Of a DNA stretch of 8,476 nucleotides, positions 6,024-8,476 are shown in pieces (the first letter of the stretch is position 1; each line of letters starts with the position of its first letter). Source of the stretch: Betaproteobacteria bacterium UBA6904 (GTDB lineage: Bacteria > Pseudomonadota > Gammaproteobacteria > Burkholderiales > SG8-39); the NCBI GenBank assembly GCA_002451175.1, contig DKBI01000016.1, positions 1-8,476 on the forward strand, read 5' to 3'. The notes below the pieces were generated by a model that had not been told where the DNA came from, ran no database searches, and saw only the letters and a program-made list of their open reading frames with translations. The position numbers and the translations under genes were made by a program.

Positions 6024-7757
6024 TCAGTCGCCCCTGGCGACGCCTTCCCTGCGTGGATCGGCAGCGCCGCGCCAGCCCTCCGGCGTGCGTTCGATGACGT
6101 GCAATCCGCTCGTCAGGGTGAGCAGGTCGACCTCGTGCCCGCGCTCACGCAACGCTGCCGCCAGCGGGGCGTACGCCGAACCGCGCTCGATTTCCGTAGG
6201 GCCATTGCGGCTGCCGAAATTGGGCAGCGACACCGCGCGCTGCGCGTCCAGCCCCCAATCGAGCATCGCGACGAGCGTCTTTGCAAGATAATTGATGATC
6301 GCGGTGCCTCCCGGCGAGCCGGCGATGATGCGCAATCGCCCGTCGGAGTCGAACACGAAAGTCGGCGCCATGGTGCTGCGAGGACGCTTGCCCGGCTCGA
6401 TGCGATTGGCCACCGGCCGCCCACGCGACTCCGGAAGCCACGCAAAGTCGGTCATCTGGTTGTTGAGCAGGAAGCCGCGCACCAGAATGCGGCTGCCGAA
6501 GCCGTCCTCGATGGTCGTGGTCATCGCAACCGCATCGCCGCGCGCATCGACGATGGAGATGTGGCTGGTGCCCGCGAGGCCGAGCTCGGGGGCATCGCCC
6601 AGTGCGTGCGCCCCGGGCGGGATCCCCGGGGCTGCCCTACGCATCGACTGCGCTCCCACCAAGCGGGCACGCTCGGTCAGGTAGGCCGGATCGAGCAGAC
6701 CCGCCACCGGCTGGGAAACGAACTCGGGGTCGGCGACGTAACGACCGCGGTCGGCATACGCCAGGCGCCCAGCCTCGCTGAACAGATGCAGCGCGTCCGC
6801 CGAATGCGGCGCTGCCTCGGCGAACCCCGTGCGCTCCAGGACACCCAGCATCTGCAGCACGCCGACGGCACCGGAACTCGGCGGCCCCATCCCACAGATG
6901 CGCCGCAGGCGATACGCCCCGCACACCGGATCCCGCTCGACGGCCCGGTAACGCGCGAGATCGTCGAGCGCAAGGCTGCCCGGCACTGCGTGTGCGCGCA
7001 CGGCGCTCACGACGTCCTCTGCAATCGGGCCACGATAGAACGCGTCGGCGCCGCCGGCCGCGAGCGCACGCAGGGTCGCGCCATAGGCCGCGTTGACGAG
7101 GATCGCACCGACGGGCCGCGCATGACCGTCCTCGCCGTAGAAGAGTCGGCGCGCCGCGTCATCGGCGCGCAGCGCGCGCTCGCGCTCGAGCAGCCGGTGC
7201 AATCGCGGCGACATCGCGAAACCCGTCTCGGCGAGACGGATCGCCGGCGCGAACAACCGAGCCCAAGGCAACCGCCCGTGATTGCGATGCGCCAGATCCA
7301 GCATCCGCACCAGGCCCGGCACGCCGACGGCGCGCCCGCCTACCACCGCCTCCTCATGCGACAGCGGGGCCCGGTTCGCATCGAGAAACTGGTCTGGCCG
7401 CGCGCCCGCGGGCGCCGTTTCGCGTCCGTCGTAGGTACGCACGCGCGCCTGCTCCTGCGACCAGTACAGCAGGAAAGCCCCGCCGCCGATGCCCGAGGAT
7501 TGCGGCTCCACGAGGCCGAGCACCATCTGCACCGCGATGGCGGCATCGAGCGCGCTGCCGCCCGCCCGCAGAATTTCCACTCCGGCGTCCACGGCATGCG
7601 CATTCGCCGCTGCGACCATCGCCCGCCGGGCAAGGACCGCCGGCTTTTCCTGGCGCCCGGTAGCGCCTTCGGGCTCGACCGAACGAGTCTGCGCACCCGC
7701 GGGCCCCGCAAGGAGCAGCAGCACAACGAGCAGCAGGGTCCGGGCGAAAGTCCGCAT
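6024..7757 (-). CDS. ggt: Gamma-glutamyltransferase (gamma-glutamyltranspeptidase), exported
   Basis: An N-terminal nucleophile hydrolase that cleaves the gamma-glutamyl bond of glutathione and related compounds, by hydrolysis or transfer to amino acids or peptides. The signal peptide is residues 1-22 (MRTFAR, Leu/Val core, AGPAGA), so it acts in the periplasm. Seen: NAHAVDAGVEILRAGGSALD (53-72), GIGGGAF (89-95), YDGRETAP with Arg112 matching the E. coli glutamate-binding Arg114, the autoprocessing motif GTSHIS with nucleophile Thr397, NNQMTDF with Asp437, KRPRSTM with Ser461/Thr462, and GSPGG (480-484). At 577 aa it matches the usual precursor of about 580, to be cut before Thr397. E. coli Asn411 corresponds to Glu417, and the segment after NNQMTDF that forms the lid loop in E. 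coli is about five residues shorter; these comparisons are from memory. The start is fixed by an in-frame TAA two codons upstream; no good Shine-Dalgarno. It is divergent from the oxidoreductase operon; 141 bp separate it from the next gene. Confidence 0.96.
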   Translation of the reverse strand: MRTFARTLLLVVLLLLAGPAGAQTRSVEPEGATGRQEKPAVLARRAMVAAANAHAVDAGVEILRAGGSALDAAIAVQMVLGLVEPQSSGIGGGAFLLYWSQEQARVRTYDGRETAPAGARPDQFLDANRAPLSHEEAVVGGRAVGVPGLVRMLDLAHRNHGRLPWARLFAPAIRLAETGFAMSPRLHRLLERERALRADDAARRLFYGEDGHARPVGAILVNAAYGATLRALAAGGADAFYRGPIAEDVVSAVRAHAVPGSLALDDLARYRAVERDPVCGAYRLRRICGMGPPSSGAVGVLQMLGVLERTGFAEAAPHSADALHLFSEAGRLAYADRGRYVADPEFVSQPVAGLLDPAYLTERARLVGAQSMRRAAPGIPPGAHALGDAPELGLAGTSHISIVDARGDAVAMTTTIEDGFGSRILVRGFLLNNQMTDFAWLPESRGRPVANRIEPGKRPRSTMAPTFVFDSDGRLRIIAGSPGGTAIINYLAKTLVAMLDWGLDAQRAVSLPNFGSRNGPTEIERGSAYAPLAAALRERGHEVDLLTLTSGLHVIERTPEGWRGAADPRREGVARGD

Positions 7758-7825
7758 TCTTTAATCTAGCGCAAATCTGGCGCACCCCCGCTCGCTAGCA
7801 TGGCGCAGAGAACGAGGGGAAGCCA
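7758..7825. promoter_or_regulatory. Divergent promoter region between ggt and the 2-oxoacid oxidoreductase operon
   Basis: These 68 bp must serve both directions. A -10-like TAGATT for ggt (minus strand, 7763-7768) ends five bases before its ATG. A -10-like TAGCAT for the plus-strand operon is at 7796-7801. Both are preceded by CGC, which creates the inverted repeat CTAGCG (7766-7771) and CGCTAG (7793-7798) separated by 21 bases. No clear -35 was found on either side. Shared binding of one regulator to both -10 regions is possible but unproven. Confidence 0.4.
7815..7820 (+). promoter_or_regulatory. Shine-Dalgarno that selects the TTG start of the gamma subunit gene
   Basis: AGGGGA lies five bases before TTG at 7826. 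The nearby ATG at 7800 is in a different frame, and the conserved family N-terminus (IRIHGRGGQG) starts three codons after TTG, so TTG is the best start. Confidence 0.65.
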
Positions 7826-8416
7826 TTGTTCCAGATACGCATCCACGGTCGCGGCGGCCAAGGGGTCGTGACGGCCGCGGAAATGCTGTCCATCGCGGCC
7901 TTCCGCGAGGGACGTCACGCGCAGGCGTTTCCGAGCTTCGGATCCGAGCGCACGGGCGCGCCGGTCGTCGCCTACTGCCGCATGGATGACCGTGAAATCC
8001 GCTTGCGCGAGCCGATCCTGCGGCCCGACGCGCTCATCATCCAGGATCCGACCCTGCTGCACCAGGTGGACGTGTTCGGCGGCCTCGTGCCCGACGGCTA
8101 CATCCTGATCAACACGACGCGCACCTTCGAGGCGCTCGGCGTGGGCGACTTCGCCAGCGGTTTTCATGCCGATCACCTGTGCACGGTGAACGCCACCGAG
8201 CTGGCGCTCAAGCACGTCGGCCGGCCGGTGCCGAACGCCGCGCTGCTCGGCGGGTTCGCCGCCATCACGGGGCGCATATCGCTCCCCTCGGTGGCCGCGG
8301 CGATCCGCGACAAGTTCGACGGACGCATCGCCGAAGCCAACGTCGCCGCCGCCACCGAAGCCTTCGAGCACGTGACCCGCGAGATCCGCGACCGCAGCCA
8401 TGCTGAGACAGATTGA
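7826..8416 (+). CDS. 2-oxoacid:ferredoxin oxidoreductase, gamma subunit (pyruvate type likely)
   Basis: This is the gamma (catalytic-domain III-like) subunit of a multi-subunit 2-oxoacid:acceptor oxidoreductase, which decarboxylates a 2-oxoacid to its acyl-CoA with thiamine diphosphate and passes electrons to ferredoxin, or runs in reverse. Seen: the family signature IHGRGGQGVVTAAEMLSIAA (6-25) and HAQAFPSFGSERTGAPVVAY (31-50), both typical of the gamma subunit, and a C-terminal NAALLGGFAAITG segment. At 196 aa it is normal length. The start is TTG with a good ribosome binding site. It overlaps the alpha subunit gene by 17 bases, so the two are translationally coupled. The usual delta (ferredoxin-like) subunit gene is not between them. 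Pyruvate is the likeliest substrate, but 2-oxoglutarate or an aryl or branched 2-oxoacid cannot be excluded from this subunit. Cytoplasmic. Confidence 0.9.
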   Translation: MFQIRIHGRGGQGVVTAAEMLSIAAFREGRHAQAFPSFGSERTGAPVVAYCRMDDREIRLREPILRPDALIIQDPTLLHQVDVFGGLVPDGYILINTTRTFEALGVGDFASGFHADHLCTVNATELALKHVGRPVPNAALLGGFAAITGRISLPSVAAAIRDKFDGRIAEANVAAATEAFEHVTREIRDRSHAETD

Positions 8417-8476
8417 AGGCTCGCGCGCCGTTGCCGCCGCCGTCGCGCTGTGCCGGCCCGAGGTGATCTGCGCCTA
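8400..8476 (+). CDS. 2-oxoacid:ferredoxin oxidoreductase, alpha subunit (3' end missing)
   Basis: Only the first 25 codons are inside the window. The ATG at 8400 lies within the end of the gamma gene (17-base overlap, different frame). The translated start, MLRQIEGSRAVAAAVALCRP followed by EVICA and a partial Tyr codon, matches the typical beginning of the alpha subunit, in which a conserved YPITPQ-type stretch would come next. The alpha subunit carries part of the 2-oxoacid binding site and pairs with the thiamine-diphosphate-binding beta subunit, expected further downstream. The identification rests on this short stretch plus operon position; the reading frame is open to the window end. Confidence 0.8.
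   Translation, partial: MLRQIEGSRAVAAAVALCRPEVICA

Noticed and set aside
6099..7769. 556-aa open frame antisense to almost all of ggt
   Set aside because: It mirrors ggt codon structure in a GC-rich gene, is Arg/His-rich, shows no recognisable domain, and ggt itself has all family motifs.
7800..7825. ATG at 7800 as the start of the gamma subunit
   Set aside because: It is in a different frame from the conserved protein; TTG at 7826 with its Shine-Dalgarno fits better.
7766..8401. 211-aa open frame antisense to the gamma subunit gene
   Set aside because: Mirror of a strongly conserved enzyme gene; no family signature of its own.
1..8476. Mobile element, defence island or CRISPR
   Set aside because: No transposase, integrase, nuclease, methylase or spaced repeats were seen; gene content and composition look uniform.

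Overview
The window looks like ordinary chromosomal DNA from a GC-rich proteobacterium, most likely a betaproteobacterium. That placement is inferred from overall composition, gene families and promoter style, not from a marker gene. Coding density is very high, with six gaps or junctions shorter than 150 bp. I see no tRNA, rRNA, CRISPR array, insertion sequence, integrase or phage gene.

Left block (2-2084, + strand): the 3' part of a membrane-anchored Ser/Thr protein kinase (catalytic loop, DFG and activation segment are present; the ATP-binding lobe lies upstream of the window). Nineteen bases later comes a 203-residue putative lipoprotein of unknown function. The kinase has one transmembrane helix, a coiled coil, a long Pro/Ala/Lys tether and a terminal Sel1-like repeat, so it probably senses or binds something in the periplasm.

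Middle block (2123-7757, - strand, transcribed right to left): a periplasmic gamma-glutamyltransferase (ggt), then after 141 bp a small lipoprotein, then after 19 bp a 1086-residue regulator. The regulator combines a MalT-like ATPase, TPR-like helices, an OmpR-type winged helix and a BTAD domain. The 141-bp gap is the richest non-coding stretch. It carries three GTAA half-sites at exact 11-bp intervals (an OmpR/CpxR-like operator layout) and a long hairpin whose distal arm runs into the ribosome binding site of the lipoprotein. The regulator's convergent end with the left block is a 38-bp gap holding a GC hairpin that could terminate the left block.

Right block (7826 to the end, + strand): the start of a 2-oxoacid:ferredoxin oxidoreductase operon. 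The gamma subunit gene has a TTG start and overlaps by 17 bases with the alpha subunit gene, which runs off the window. It is divergent from ggt across 68 bp, where both predicted -10 regions share CGCTAG and so form an inverted repeat.

No complete, obviously new system is visible. The best leads are the regulatory DNA at 5883-6023, the tight pairing of an uncharacterised lipoprotein with a large BTAD regulator, and the kinase-lipoprotein pair at the left edge.
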